Position numbers and translations under genes: made by a program
Assembly (NCBI GenBank): GCA_030065615.1
Contig: JASJDR010000058.1
Location: 1 to 41,264 of the forward strand
Direction: 5' to 3'
Source: Xenococcus sp. MO_188.B8
GTDB taxonomy: Bacteria > Cyanobacteriota > Cyanobacteriia > Cyanobacteriales > Xenococcaceae
DNA length: 41,264 nt
Shown: piece by piece, positions 17,324 to 25,252 of the stretch
Position numbering within the stretch: the stretch's first letter is position 1
Layout of the letters: each line of letters opens with the position of its first letter
Notes under the pieces: generated by a model
What the model saw: only the letters and a program-made list of their open reading frames with translations
What the model was told of the DNA's origin: nothing
Databases searched by the model: none

Positions 17324-18187
17324 ATGATGGGACATTCTCAGGATTACTACTCTATTTTACAATTATCACCAGATGCAACTTTAAAAGATATTAAAATCGC
17401 ATTTCGTAGTTTGGCTCGTAAATATCATCCCGATCTGAATCAGAATAAGGCTGAAACTACAGAAAAATTTCAGCAAATCTCTCAAGCCTACGAAGTATTA
17501 TCAGACGAGGAACAACGTCGTCTCTACGATATTTCTCGTAACACCGAGAGCGACAATCACAACCACAATAGCAGTCAAAAAACTGCTGTTCAAAATCAGC
17601 CTCAATCCAGTTTTAATCGTCGAGCCACAAAATTTTATAATCAGGGGTTGAACAAATCCCAAAATAAACAATATCAAAGAGCGATCGCTAATTTTACCAA
17701 AGCCATCAAAATCGAGCCTCAATTTATTAATGCCTATCTCAAGCGTTGTGAAATGTACTATAAACTGGGAAATCACCCAGGAATTTTAGATGATTGTGAG
17801 CGAATAATTCAAATTAATCCCTCGATTGTCGAGGCATTTTATTATCAAGGAATAGCGCATTATAGTTTGGGTTCTTTCCAAGAGGCAATTAACTCCTACA
17901 GTGAGGTAATTCGTCACAAACCTCATTATGCTCGAGCTTATTATGGTCGAGGAATAGCTTATCGGGATAACCAAGAAACTGGAGCAGCGCTTGAAGATTT
18001 ACGAATTGCCGAACAGTTATTTCTTGTAGAAGGAAATCACAATGCTTATCTTATGGTCAAGCAACATCTTAGTAGTTTAACTAGAGATAGTTGGCAATTA
18101 GGCCACCTTGTTGGAAGATGTTCAAGAGCCGTACAAAATAGTTTTAAGACTGGAAGTATGTATCTCTTAAGCTTCTTCAATAATTAA
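17324..18187 (+). CDS. J-domain protein with TPR repeats
   Basis: An N-terminal J domain (residues 7-70) starts [18 protein letters not shown] and carries the HPD triad at 35-37 (KYHPDLN), which stimulates DnaK ATPase. A Ser/Asn/Gln-rich linker (about 75-100) leads to TPR units, [20 protein letters not shown] then FTKAIKIEP, and later [20 protein letters not shown] and [20 protein letters not shown]. There is no zinc-finger or C-terminal DnaJ substrate domain, so this is a class C J-protein whose TPRs probably choose the client. The final 40 residues are basic and not recognised. Start at the first of two adjacent ATGs (17324); the second is equally possible. Confidence 0.9.
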   Translation: MMGHSQDYYSILQLSPDATLKDIKIAFRSLARKYHPDLNQNKAETTEKFQQISQAYEVLSDEEQRRLYDISRNTESDNHNHNSSQKTAVQNQPQSSFNRRATKFYNQGLNKSQNKQYQRAIANFTKAIKIEPQFINAYLKRCEMYYKLGNHPGILDDCERIIQINPSIVEAFYYQGIAHYSLGSFQEAINSYSEVIRHKPHYARAYYGRGIAYRDNQETGAALEDLRIAEQLFLVEGNHNAYLMVKQHLSSLTRDSWQLGHLVGRCSRAVQNSFKTGSMYLLSFFNN

Positions 18188-18192
18188 TTCCT

Positions 18193-18342
18193 GTGGGTTT
18201 TCTTTGTTGTGTCAAAGAAGCATTGCTACCAATAACAACATTTCGTTACTATTCAAGCAAAGAAATTATTTTTATTGAAATAGGATATAACGGCGAAATA
18301 GGAATAGAAATTAATAAAGAAGGAGATTTTGTTTATGTCTAA
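18193..18342 (+). CDS. Short ORF overlapping the next gene; possible DUF6888-like partner (49 aa)
   Basis: I read this frame by hand. From a GTG at 18193 it runs open to a TAA at 18340-18342, ending TFRYYSSKEIIFIEIG, then EIGIEINKEGDFVYV. The last bases overlap the ATG of the following gene by 8 bases, suggesting translational coupling. In cyanobacteria, DUF6887-type genes are commonly preceded by a DUF6888 gene whose C-terminus has this alternating strand and 'NGEW'-like ending. The first 14 residues (GFLCCVKEALLPIT) do not fit, so the N-terminus may be lost. This is a moderate guess. Confidence 0.4.
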   Translation: MGFLCCVKEALLPITTFRYYSSKEIIFIEIGYNGEIGIEINKEGDFVYV

Positions 18343-18535
18343 GCCTCTTGAAGAAATGACGGTAAAAGAATTAAGACAGTATATGTTTGAACACAGAAAT
18401 CACAAGCAAGAATGGGAAAAAGCTTACGATCTATTTAGCAAAAAAACAAAGTGGAATAAAGTTCCGACAAACGCTACTCCAGAAGAAGAAAAACAAATTA
18501 TTGAAAATTTAATCGCGCAAAAAACACAACAATAG
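18335..18535 (+). CDS. DUF6887-like small protein (66 aa)
   Basis: The start at ATG 18335 is supported by AAGGAG about 9 bases upstream. The protein begins MSKPLEEMTVKELRQYMFEH and continues with RNHKQEWEKAYDLFSKK. The 'M(T/S)xKELRxYxxxHR' opening is characteristic of a small cyanobacterial family (DUF6887) of unknown function, often found beside DUF6888. It is soluble and helical, with no catalytic motif. It follows a short overlapping frame that could be the partner. Confidence 0.75.
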   Translation: MSKPLEEMTVKELRQYMFEHRNHKQEWEKAYDLFSKKTKWNKVPTNATPEEEKQIIENLIAQKTQQ

Positions 18536-18648
18536 AATGTGGCGATCTGTTAGCTATATTCATGATTCAGTAGGTGTTGATTTAGCAACCACTAAGCTAG
18601 AAGCCAGTGGTTGCAATTGCTCTACAAGGGTTTGTAATCCATAGATTA

Positions 18649-20754
18649 TTAAACTACTTCATAAGGACTAGTAAGCCGTTCTAACTGTTGGATCAAGAGA
18701 CTCAAGAATAAACCCACATCTGTTACCACTCCCACAGACTCTACAGAACCACGATCGCTTAATTTTGTCACGACAGCAGGATTGATATCCACACAAACCA
18801 TCTTCACTCCTCCAGGAGTCATATTTCCGACCCCGATAGAATGCAACATGGTAGATAGCATCAAAATCATATCTGTTCCTTCAAGCAATTGAGCATATTC
18901 TGCTTGGGCTTTAATCAAATCCATCTCAGTATCGGGAAGCGGTCCATCATCACGAATCGAACCTGCCAACACAAAAGGAACATTATTTTGGACACATTCA
19001 TACATCACCCCTTGGGAAATCACTCCAGCGTCTACAGTACCAGCGATACTACCGTAACGACGAACCGTATTAATTACCTTGAGATGATGCCGATGTCCGC
19101 CTCTGACAGGTATCCCTTTTTGCATATCGACCCCCAGAGAAGTCCCCATCAAAGCCTGTTCAATATCATGAACAGCGATCGCATTTCCTCCTAGTAAACC
19201 ATGGATATAGCCATGCCGAATCAATTGTGCTAGATGTTGAGCCCCTCCAGTATGGATGACTACTGGCCCAGCTGTGACAATAACTTTACCCCCGCGATCT
19301 CTGATTTGCCGTAATTCCCAAGCAATTTGTTCGACAACCAATTCAACTCGCCGTTCACTGGAGACTCCTGCCCCCATAAAGCTAAACTCTTCGCCACCGC
19401 GTTTTTCTCTGGCTTCAGCTTTTCTAATGATGCGAATTCCTTCGACTCCTACGACAACGCGATCGCTTTTTGCTAGATCTCGTAACAGTTTACATTGGGC
19501 AATTGTCCCGGCTGTGGTTTGGGTAACTACGATCGCACCATCCATGCGTTGATTACGAACTAGCACCCATTCCCCATTGACGCGCACTTCTGTGGGATAA
19601 ATAGTTGTCACATAGAAATCATCTGGTGCCACCCCAGCGAGCTCACAAATTTCTGTATGCGCATCACAAACTTCTTCCTCTGATGCCACAGCGCCCAAGT
19701 CAATTAGCTGATTCATAATTTCTTCCATCACTTCCATAGAAGGGGCAGAAACTCTGACATCAGCAGCGGAAACACTCTGTCTTTCGGTACCTAAATTAAA
19801 ATTGAGAACTTTAAAGCTACCGCCGTTATCCACAATCATATCTAGGGCTTGATTCATCGTTCCCGCATCTAATAAATGTCCTTCTAGATGGATGATTCTA
19901 CTTTCTAAGGGTTTATTGGCATGAACATCTTCTAAAACAGGTTCATTAATCCTTAGAGTTAAACATTTGGCGGCACCCCCTGCCTTGAGAAATTCCGTGA
20001 GGGGGGTTTCAAGCACCCTAAATCCTTTATCTCCCAGCCTAAGTTTCAGACTATCGCTGGCTTTATTCATAACCACTGTTTGACCGACATTAACCGTGTT
20101 GCAGGCAAAATTGATCGCGTCAGCTTCTTCAATGGCAATTCTTTTCTCTGGTGGGATGCGTCTTTCGATCAGGTGATTGGAATAGGAATCAAACGCCCCA
20201 GGATAATAAAGTAAATAACCTCCTGTCAAAGGGCAAAAACAAGTGTCTAAATGATAAAAGCGATCGTCAATCAACCGTAAAGATAAGACTTCAATATCTA
20301 ACCATTGAGCTAAATAGGGGTGGGAATCTAATTCGGAACGAAAACCATAGCCTGCCCATAACCAACGTCCCTCACGGTCTAAGAGAGCATCTCCTGCACC
20401 TTCAAAAGGGAGATCTTCAGGTAATTCATGGACAGTAAAATCATTATCAGCAAACCATTTTTTAAAATGGGGTTCTTCTCCCTGACGTTCGGGATGATGA
20501 AAACGAGATAGCACTGCTTGATCTCCCAAGATAAGACCCGCATTGGCGGTAAACACCATATCTGGCCAGCCTTTTTGAGGTTGTACTAAATCGACAACTG
20601 CCAAGTTGTTCAGTACCTTATATAGTTTCTTCCACTGTTCTACAGCGCGATCGCGAGAAGACTTATGAACATTGCCCTCCATCCAAGGATTAATCACATA
20701 ATCCACATCGTAGTGATCGGGGGCACACATTAAAATACGAATCGAGTCAGTCAT
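18649..20754 (-). CDS. argZ: Arginine dihydrolase / ornithine cyclodeaminase fusion (ArgZ/AgrE)
   Basis: The N-terminal guanidine-modifying domain converts arginine to ornithine, CO2 and ammonia. In the Nostoc homologue AgrE, the C-terminal domain turns ornithine into proline; the enzyme thus feeds arginine and cyanophycin nitrogen into metabolism. The sequence carries Asn71 (VFTANAGL), His168 (FYHLDTCF) and Cys264 (GGAAKCLT), exactly the residues I recall as catalytic in Synechocystis ArgZ, where Asn71 makes the enzyme a dihydrolase rather than a deiminase. The C-terminal LOR/SDH-type region has VVIHTGGAQHLAQLIRHGYI, MYECVQNNVPFVLAGSIRDD and CVDINPAVVTKLSDRG. The length (701 aa) is normal. 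The gene is monocistronic; no NtcA site was found by eye. Confidence 0.95.
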   Translation of the reverse strand: MTDSIRILMCAPDHYDVDYVINPWMEGNVHKSSRDRAVEQWKKLYKVLNNLAVVDLVQPQKGWPDMVFTANAGLILGDQAVLSRFHHPERQGEEPHFKKWFADNDFTVHELPEDLPFEGAGDALLDREGRWLWAGYGFRSELDSHPYLAQWLDIEVLSLRLIDDRFYHLDTCFCPLTGGYLLYYPGAFDSYSNHLIERRIPPEKRIAIEEADAINFACNTVNVGQTVVMNKASDSLKLRLGDKGFRVLETPLTEFLKAGGAAKCLTLRINEPVLEDVHANKPLESRIIHLEGHLLDAGTMNQALDMIVDNGGSFKVLNFNLGTERQSVSAADVRVSAPSMEVMEEIMNQLIDLGAVASEEEVCDAHTEICELAGVAPDDFYVTTIYPTEVRVNGEWVLVRNQRMDGAIVVTQTTAGTIAQCKLLRDLAKSDRVVVGVEGIRIIRKAEAREKRGGEEFSFMGAGVSSERRVELVVEQIAWELRQIRDRGGKVIVTAGPVVIHTGGAQHLAQLIRHGYIHGLLGGNAIAVHDIEQALMGTSLGVDMQKGIPVRGGHRHHLKVINTVRRYGSIAGTVDAGVISQGVMYECVQNNVPFVLAGSIRDDGPLPDTEMDLIKAQAEYAQLLEGTDMILMLSTMLHSIGVGNMTPGGVKMVCVDINPAVVTKLSDRGSVESVGVVTDVGLFLSLLIQQLERLTSPYEVV

Positions 20755-21135
20755 AACTAAGCTTTCAGATTAATGGCAAATAGAAATCTACCAAGTTTAA
20801 GTAAAGATAAATCCATACTTATGTTGTAATGATTCGTAAATATTTACAAGGGGTTAATGCCAATAAATCTTGATAAAAATAATAAATGTTAAGTTTTGCC
20901 GTTAAGTTTTGTCTCAAAAATGAGGTAAATCTCAACAATTTAAGTATAGGAAATTTAGAAAGTAAATGACAGTCGATACTGTAGATAATATGACGAGATT
21001 GCAGAGTACCTAAAGATTCAGGTTAAAAATCAACTCTAAAAATTAGATTGAAAAATCTCAGTTTCTCAAAAGTTTTCCAACAGTTATTTCTGGGGTCTAG
21101 GAAATCCATGCCCATAACACATTAATTAACTAATT
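20755..21135. other. Upstream region of argZ, no gene
   Basis: 381 AT-rich bases with no supportable frame. They must contain the argZ promoter (minus strand) and the 3' end of the YbjQ transcript. No palindrome with terminator character and no clear NtcA-type GTA-N8-TAC site was spotted by eye. Confidence 0.4.
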
Positions 21136-21459
21136 CTAGGAGTATTTAACAGCTGTACCACTTGCAGTAACCATCATCATATTGCCACTACCACCAGATA
21201 TAGATTCATAGTCAATATCGACCGCAATAATAGCATTGGCTCCCAGTTCTTGGGCTCGTGCGATCATTTCATCAAGAGCAATTTCACGGGATTTCCGAAG
21301 TGATTTTTCATAAGCCCCGGAGCGTCCACCGACTATGTCACGAACATTTGCCAGAACATCTCTGAAAATATTTGCTCCTAAAATGGATTCTCCATTGACA
21401 ATTCCGCAGTATTCAGTGATTTTTTTGCCTTCTATATTGGGGCCAGTTGTGACAATCAT
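21136..21459 (-). CDS. YbjQ/UPF0145 family protein
   Basis: A 107-aa protein matching the YbjQ family end to end: [20 protein letters not shown], then [17 protein letters not shown] middle, [35 protein letters not shown] and a glycine/methionine stretch [14 protein letters not shown]. The family is described as heavy-metal-binding by structural analogy and forms pentamers in crystals, but its biological role is not established. There is no signal peptide. It lies about 110 bases downstream of the MscS gene in the same orientation and could be co-transcribed. Confidence 0.9.
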   Translation of the reverse strand: MIVTTGPNIEGKKITEYCGIVNGESILGANIFRDVLANVRDIVGGRSGAYEKSLRKSREIALDEMIARAQELGANAIIAVDIDYESISGGSGNMMMVTASGTAVKYS

Positions 21460-21570
21460 AACAACTCTTTAAGCTTTCAGGATACTGAGGTAATTATTGC
21501 ATTATTTATATTATTGGGCTGGGTTAGTTACCTATGGCGATTTCTTTAACTTTCCTCCGTCAGAAGCATT

Positions 21571-22617
21571 TCAAAGTATTGAGTCAGAATTTTCATTAGC
21601 TACATAGGCATTTTTGATAGGAAAAGGAATTTTAATGCCTTCTGTTTGATATCGCTTATACAGTCGCTTGATAAATTCATGGGTAATAATCAAATGGTCA
21701 TAAAACTCTTGAATTTGTAAATAGACTGTGAATTCGATACTGAAGTAGTCAAAACGCTCATAACGCAAAAAAGGTTCATATTCTGCCTCGCCACCTGCAA
21801 CTTCGGCTAAAGTCTCTTTTGCTACCTTGAGGGTAATTGCTTCCACTTTCTCTAGATCGCTATCGTAGCTAATACCCACTTTAATCGGTATTAACATTTT
21901 GTTTTCTGGTAAGGCGTAATTTTTGAAACTAGAAGCGATTAGCTGGGAATTGGGAATAACGAGCAAATTTCCCATGATCTCACGAATAACCGTGTATTTA
22001 AGTTCAACATCAACTACATAACCTTCTTCTCCTGTGTGTAGCTTAATATAGTCTTGAGGTCTAATTTTTTTAGATGTAATGATACTAATTCCCGAAATTA
22101 GATTTGCTAGGGGTTCTTTAAGTGCTAAGCCCAGGGAAAGACTACCGACACCCAAAGTTGCCAAGATCGGACCCAGAGGAATATTCAGAGACTCTAGGGT
22201 AATTAAAATGCCGATAGTGAGGATGAAAATCTTGGTAATAGTCTCAAATAAGGAAGTAAGCATCGTGCTAGTTCCTTCTCGACTGCTGTAAAACTGAAGA
22301 AAACCAAGCGCTAACCTCGAAATTAAAAGAGTAATCGAGAGAAGAAAAACTGCATATAGAGCGCGATGTACGACTACAGCACCTTTGAAGGTTAAGAAAA
22401 TACTAGCTAGATAACAACCTCCCAAAGTAAACCAAATAATGGTTAGTCCTTTGAATGAATTGTAAGTTAGATCACCTCCTTTCCCAGTCTTGCGTTTTAT
22501 AATAACTTTTAAGCGCTTAAGAAGCTTTTTGTCAACATATAAGCCGAGACCTATTCCTCCCAAAACGAATAAAATAGGTATGCCAAATTGTTGAATTGTG
22601 ATCAGCCATTGATTCAT
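21571..22617 (-). CDS. Small-conductance mechanosensitive channel (MscS family)
   Basis: The most credible start is the ATG at 22617 (MNQWLITIQQFGIPILFVLG), giving 348 aa; an upstream ATG at 22722 would add 35 polar residues that do not fit the family. Four membrane helices precede the pore-lining TM3, with the Gly/Ala pattern LGPILATLGVGSLSLGLALK. The beta domain follows, with PLANLISGISIITSKKIRPQ, DYIKL and VPNSQLIASSFKNYA. These channels open on membrane tension and release solutes after osmotic downshock. The C-terminal alpha/beta vestibule is complete, ending IPFPIKNAYV, as is typical of the YnaI/YbdG-like subgroup. Confidence 0.92.
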   Translation of the reverse strand: MNQWLITIQQFGIPILFVLGGIGLGLYVDKKLLKRLKVIIKRKTGKGGDLTYNSFKGLTIIWFTLGGCYLASIFLTFKGAVVVHRALYAVFLLSITLLISRLALGFLQFYSSREGTSTMLTSLFETITKIFILTIGILITLESLNIPLGPILATLGVGSLSLGLALKEPLANLISGISIITSKKIRPQDYIKLHTGEEGYVVDVELKYTVIREIMGNLLVIPNSQLIASSFKNYALPENKMLIPIKVGISYDSDLEKVEAITLKVAKETLAEVAGGEAEYEPFLRYERFDYFSIEFTVYLQIQEFYDHLIITHEFIKRLYKRYQTEGIKIPFPIKNAYVANENSDSIL

Positions 22618-22722
22618 TATTGTTGCTACGCTCCGAGAGTTTTGGGTGTGTAGGTAAATGTTATATGGGCTACTACTTTCTTCAAGATACAAGGTAACAA
22701 AAAAAAGTGTAAACAAATTCAA

Positions 22723-23190
22723 CTAAATACTTAATATTGATATGTAGAATAAGTCTGAAGATATTTTAGCGATCGCTAAACCTTCTAGTTTTTCATATTC
22801 TTGCTTTGATGGCACTGGAAGAGTTGATTAGGTGATCGCGGAATGCGGTCAGCGCAGGCTCCGTCGTTTTACGGCGGAGTACCGCTGATTTATCTTCTTT
22901 ATTTAAGAAGTGTTTTACCACAGGAATACTCTAGTAAATCGGTTGATGATGGATTTGCTGCAAAAATTAGCACTTTTGAAGCTGGACACTTTAAAATTAC
23001 AGCTTTCAGAATTGTTTAAGTAAGACAGATTTAGGCTCGTTTATACTCGTTGATCCTTGTTGAAACTAGATTAAACTATAACCAGACAAATTCGTGATGA
23101 GATATCAACCTTCATCTTTCTGATTCTTTTTAGGAAATTTAAACTTGGAATAAATAAAAAGATTTACTAGATTTTAAAAATTATGATAAA
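22723..23190. other. Intergenic region with a nested palindrome and a possible gene tail
   Basis: At 22849-22888 TCAGCG pairs with CGCTGA outside CTCCGTCG/CGGCGGAG around TTTTA, another member of the layered-palindrome class. Further on (about 22890-23018, plus strand) an open stretch includes VLPQEYSSKSVDDGFAAKIS and ends at a TAA. It has no start codon or family that I recognise and may be a relic. Confidence 0.45.
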
Positions 23191-23219
23191 CAAAAATCGG
23201 ACTCGTTATTAAGAGTCCG
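23191..23219 (-). terminator. Rho-independent terminator for the CBS/CBS-CP12 genes
   Basis: Read on the minus strand, CGGACTC and GAGTCCG form a perfect 7-bp stem with an 8-base loop, followed immediately by ATTTTTG. It lies 32 bases after the stop codon of the CBS gene at 23251 and is the clearest terminator in the window. Confidence 0.85.
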
Positions 23220-23250
23220 AAGAAAATAATAATTAATTATTAATTATTAT

Positions 23251-23703
23251 TTAGTCATACATTCTAGCTTCTGGTGCGCTAGGATTTTCTTCACAATACA
23301 ATTCAAAATAACTTTTAGACCGCTCGACAAAATCGCTTTTATGCATAATATCACTGAGCGAAATAATACCTTGCAAACCGTCTTTAACGACAGGAGCACG
23401 GCGAGTACGGGTATTGGCAAAGAGGCGCGCCACATATTCTACTCCTAAATCTGGCTGCACGGTAATGCAAGGTTTGGTCATAATCTCAAACACTCGCATT
23501 TTCTTAGGATCATTGCCATAGGCTGTCACTTTATAAATAATATCAGTTTCGGTGACAATGCCATAGGGATCGCGATCGCTACGAGGTTCCACGATTAAAG
23601 CTCGCAATCCCTTTTCTTTAATGATTTTTATAGCCTCGGCAACGGTAGCTGAACCACTAATAGTGACCACATCAGCGGTCATAATATCTTTGGCTATCAT
23701 CAT
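23251..23703 (-). CDS. CBS-domain pair protein with eroded CP12 tail (150 aa)
   Basis: Two CBS motifs (about residues 6-60 and 74-125) form a Bateman module, which in this family binds adenine nucleotides. From residue 7 to about 105 it is almost identical to its upstream neighbour, so the two arose by tandem duplication. After KSDFVERS the whole CP12 helical core of the neighbour is missing, and only the last segment remains: YFELYCEENPSAPEARMYD, against LEDYCADNPDAPECRIYED. Cys137 is kept but its disulphide partner is now Ala146. It therefore cannot form the redox pair and lacks the AWD_VEEL signature. The likely role is a redox-insensitive nucleotide-binding partner or antagonist. ATG at 23703 or 23700. 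Confidence 0.9.
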   Translation of the reverse strand: MMIAKDIMTADVVTISGSATVAEAIKIIKEKGLRALIVEPRSDRDPYGIVTETDIIYKVTAYGNDPKKMRVFEIMTKPCITVQPDLGVEYVARLFANTRTRRAPVVKDGLQGIISLSDIMHKSDFVERSKSYFELYCEENPSAPEARMYD

Positions 23704-23742
23704 AATGTAATTCTCCTATAATTCAAGCTACTAATTTTAGAA

Positions 23743-24357
23743 TTAATCTTCATAAATCCGACATTCTGGGGCATCAGGATTATCGGCACAATAGTCTTCC
23801 AGAGAGTTAGTTTGGGCTTTTTCTTGGCGCTTATGAGACGCAGCAGCTTGTAGTTCTTCGACGACATCCCAAGCAGCAGCACATTCTGGAGAAGTTGCAC
23901 CTTTAGCCGCACAGATTTCCCGTGCATCTTCTCGGGCGGCTTCAATGCGATCTTCCACAAAAAGCTGCACTGGTTGTTCAACAACATCACTTTTTTTGAG
24001 GATGTCACTAACAGAGATAATTCCCAAGAGCTTACCTTCGATCACAGGAGCGCGGCGAGTCCGAGTATTGGCAAACAGACGCGCCACGTACTCTACCCCT
24101 AAATCAGGCTGCACGGTAATACAAGGTTTAGTCATAATCTCAAACACTCGCATTTTCTTGGGATCATTGCCATAGGCTGCCACTTTATAAATAATATCAG
24201 TTTCGGTGACAATGCCGTAGGGATCGCGATCGCTACGAGGTTCCACGATTAATGCTCGTAATCCTTTTTCTTTCATGACTTTTACAGCCTCGGCAACTGT
24301 CGCAGAACCACTAATGGTGACGACATCAGCGGTCATAATATCTCTTGCTCTGAGCAT
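23743..24357 (-). CDS. CBS-CP12 fusion protein
   Basis: Residues 6-125 form two CBS motifs (adenylate-sensing Bateman module). Residues about 132-204 form a complete CP12 domain: EDRIEAAREDAREICAAKG with Cys149 and Cys159 as the N-terminal pair, the signature AAWDVVEELQAA (161-172), and the C-terminal pair Cys190 and Cys199 in DYCADNPDAPECRIY. CP12 normally bridges GAPDH and phosphoribulokinase and shuts the Calvin cycle when oxidised. CBS-CP12 fusions are known in cyanobacteria and reported to be controlled by AMP and thioredoxin. The gene lies 39 bases upstream of its truncated paralogue and downstream of a thioredoxin gene, all on the minus strand. Confidence 0.95.
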   Translation of the reverse strand: MLRARDIMTADVVTISGSATVAEAVKVMKEKGLRALIVEPRSDRDPYGIVTETDIIYKVAAYGNDPKKMRVFEIMTKPCITVQPDLGVEYVARLFANTRTRRAPVIEGKLLGIISVSDILKKSDVVEQPVQLFVEDRIEAAREDAREICAAKGATSPECAAAWDVVEELQAAASHKRQEKAQTNSLEDYCADNPDAPECRIYED

Positions 24358-24440
24358 TTAATTATTGATCTCCTTAAAATTATTTTTTGCAGGGCCTCAC
24401 CCATCGAAGAAGGTTTGAGGTATTAAAGATTAGGTGGTAG

Positions 24441-24599
24441 GTTCACTTGGATGGAGATTCTACCCTATTATCTTTATTGTCCCGCTTGATATTATCCCAC
24501 GAAGATGGAACAAGACGGGACGAATTGGGACAACCAATTGCAGAGATCGTAAAAGACGGTGGGGCAAAAAAAATTGCAAAAAAAGTGTTAAGAGAATAG
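24441..24599 (+). pseudogene. Open fragment of an unrecognised gene
   Basis: A 52-codon open stretch directly follows a TAG and reads VHLDGDSTLLSLLSRLILSH, then EDGTRRDELGQPIAEIVKDG, then GAKKIAKKVLRE before a TAG. The balanced amphipathic composition looks like the C-terminal end of a real soluble protein, but there is no ATG (a TTG at 24447 is the only start candidate). It lies antisense between thioredoxin and CBS-CP12. I cannot name the family; a transposed gene tail is the simplest reading. Confidence 0.4.
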
Positions 24600-24638
24600 T
24601 TTTTGGTCTCTCATAACTACCACCCACGCGCAGCGTAT

Positions 24639-24974
24639 TTATAGTCTCAACTGTTTTTCTACAGCATTGCTAAATTCTTCATAGCTTGCTCTACCGACGA
24701 TGCGTTCTACTTCTTGTCCATCTTTAAAGATTAAAACCGTGGGAATACTGCGGATTTTGTATTGTTTTGCATTTCCTTTGTTTTGATCGAGATCGACTTT
24801 CACTACTTCAGCTTTTCCTTGATACTCTTCTGCTAGTTGATCGATCAGAGGAGCAACTAAACGACAAGGACCGCACCAAGTCGCTGTATAATCAACTACG
24901 ACGAGTTTTTCCTGATTAATTAGTTCCTCAAATTGATCTTGTTGAACGTATGCTGCTTTGATAGTTGTCGACAT
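24639..24974 (-). CDS. trxA: Thioredoxin
   Basis: A 111-aa thioredoxin with active site WCGPC at residues 33-37, the conserved VVDYTATWCGPCRLVAPLID strand and helix, the buried Asp equivalent (Asp28), the cis-proline IRSIPT and VLIFKDGQEVERIVG. It reduces disulphides in target proteins and is itself reduced by ferredoxin- or NADPH-thioredoxin reductase. Cyanobacteria carry several types; this one is closest to m/TrxA-like in its RSIPT and VVG-type segments, though 'DYTATW' in place of 'DFWAPW' is unusual. It is the first gene of a minus-strand set with CBS-CP12 and CBS, but 281 bases separate it from them, so co-transcription is uncertain. A functional link is plausible because CP12 is a thioredoxin target. 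Confidence 0.93.
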   Translation of the reverse strand: MSTTIKAAYVQQDQFEELINQEKLVVVDYTATWCGPCRLVAPLIDQLAEEYQGKAEVVKVDLDQNKGNAKQYKIRSIPTVLIFKDGQEVERIVGRASYEEFSNAVEKQLRL

Positions 24975-25252
24975 AATTGATTCCTAAGTTTTTTGTTAAA
25001 TTATCTTGATAAACTACAGTTATAAGCTGCAATTCCAGGTAACCTTTATAGGACTAAGATCTTTGCCATAAAAGTAATAGAACCTGCTGATGCGTAACAT
25101 CTCTTTTATCATAAACCTTAAAGGCTTTAATGTGAAGTAAATTTAAATAATCAAAACTTTCTTATCCTCAATAGTAGATTTCAAACTTCTTTTATCGTTC
25201 GTGCTCGCTCGAATTAATAAAATGTTATTGAGCAATAATTTAAAAGTTTGAG

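Noticed and set aside
22671..22695. CTTCAAGATACAAG shared with 35463-35480 as a regulatory motif
   Set aside because: A 14-base match is expected a few times by chance in a window this size, and the contexts differ.
24434..24616. 60-codon plus-strand frame starting MVGSLGWRFY
   Set aside because: A different overlapping frame (24441-24599) is clearly more protein-like.
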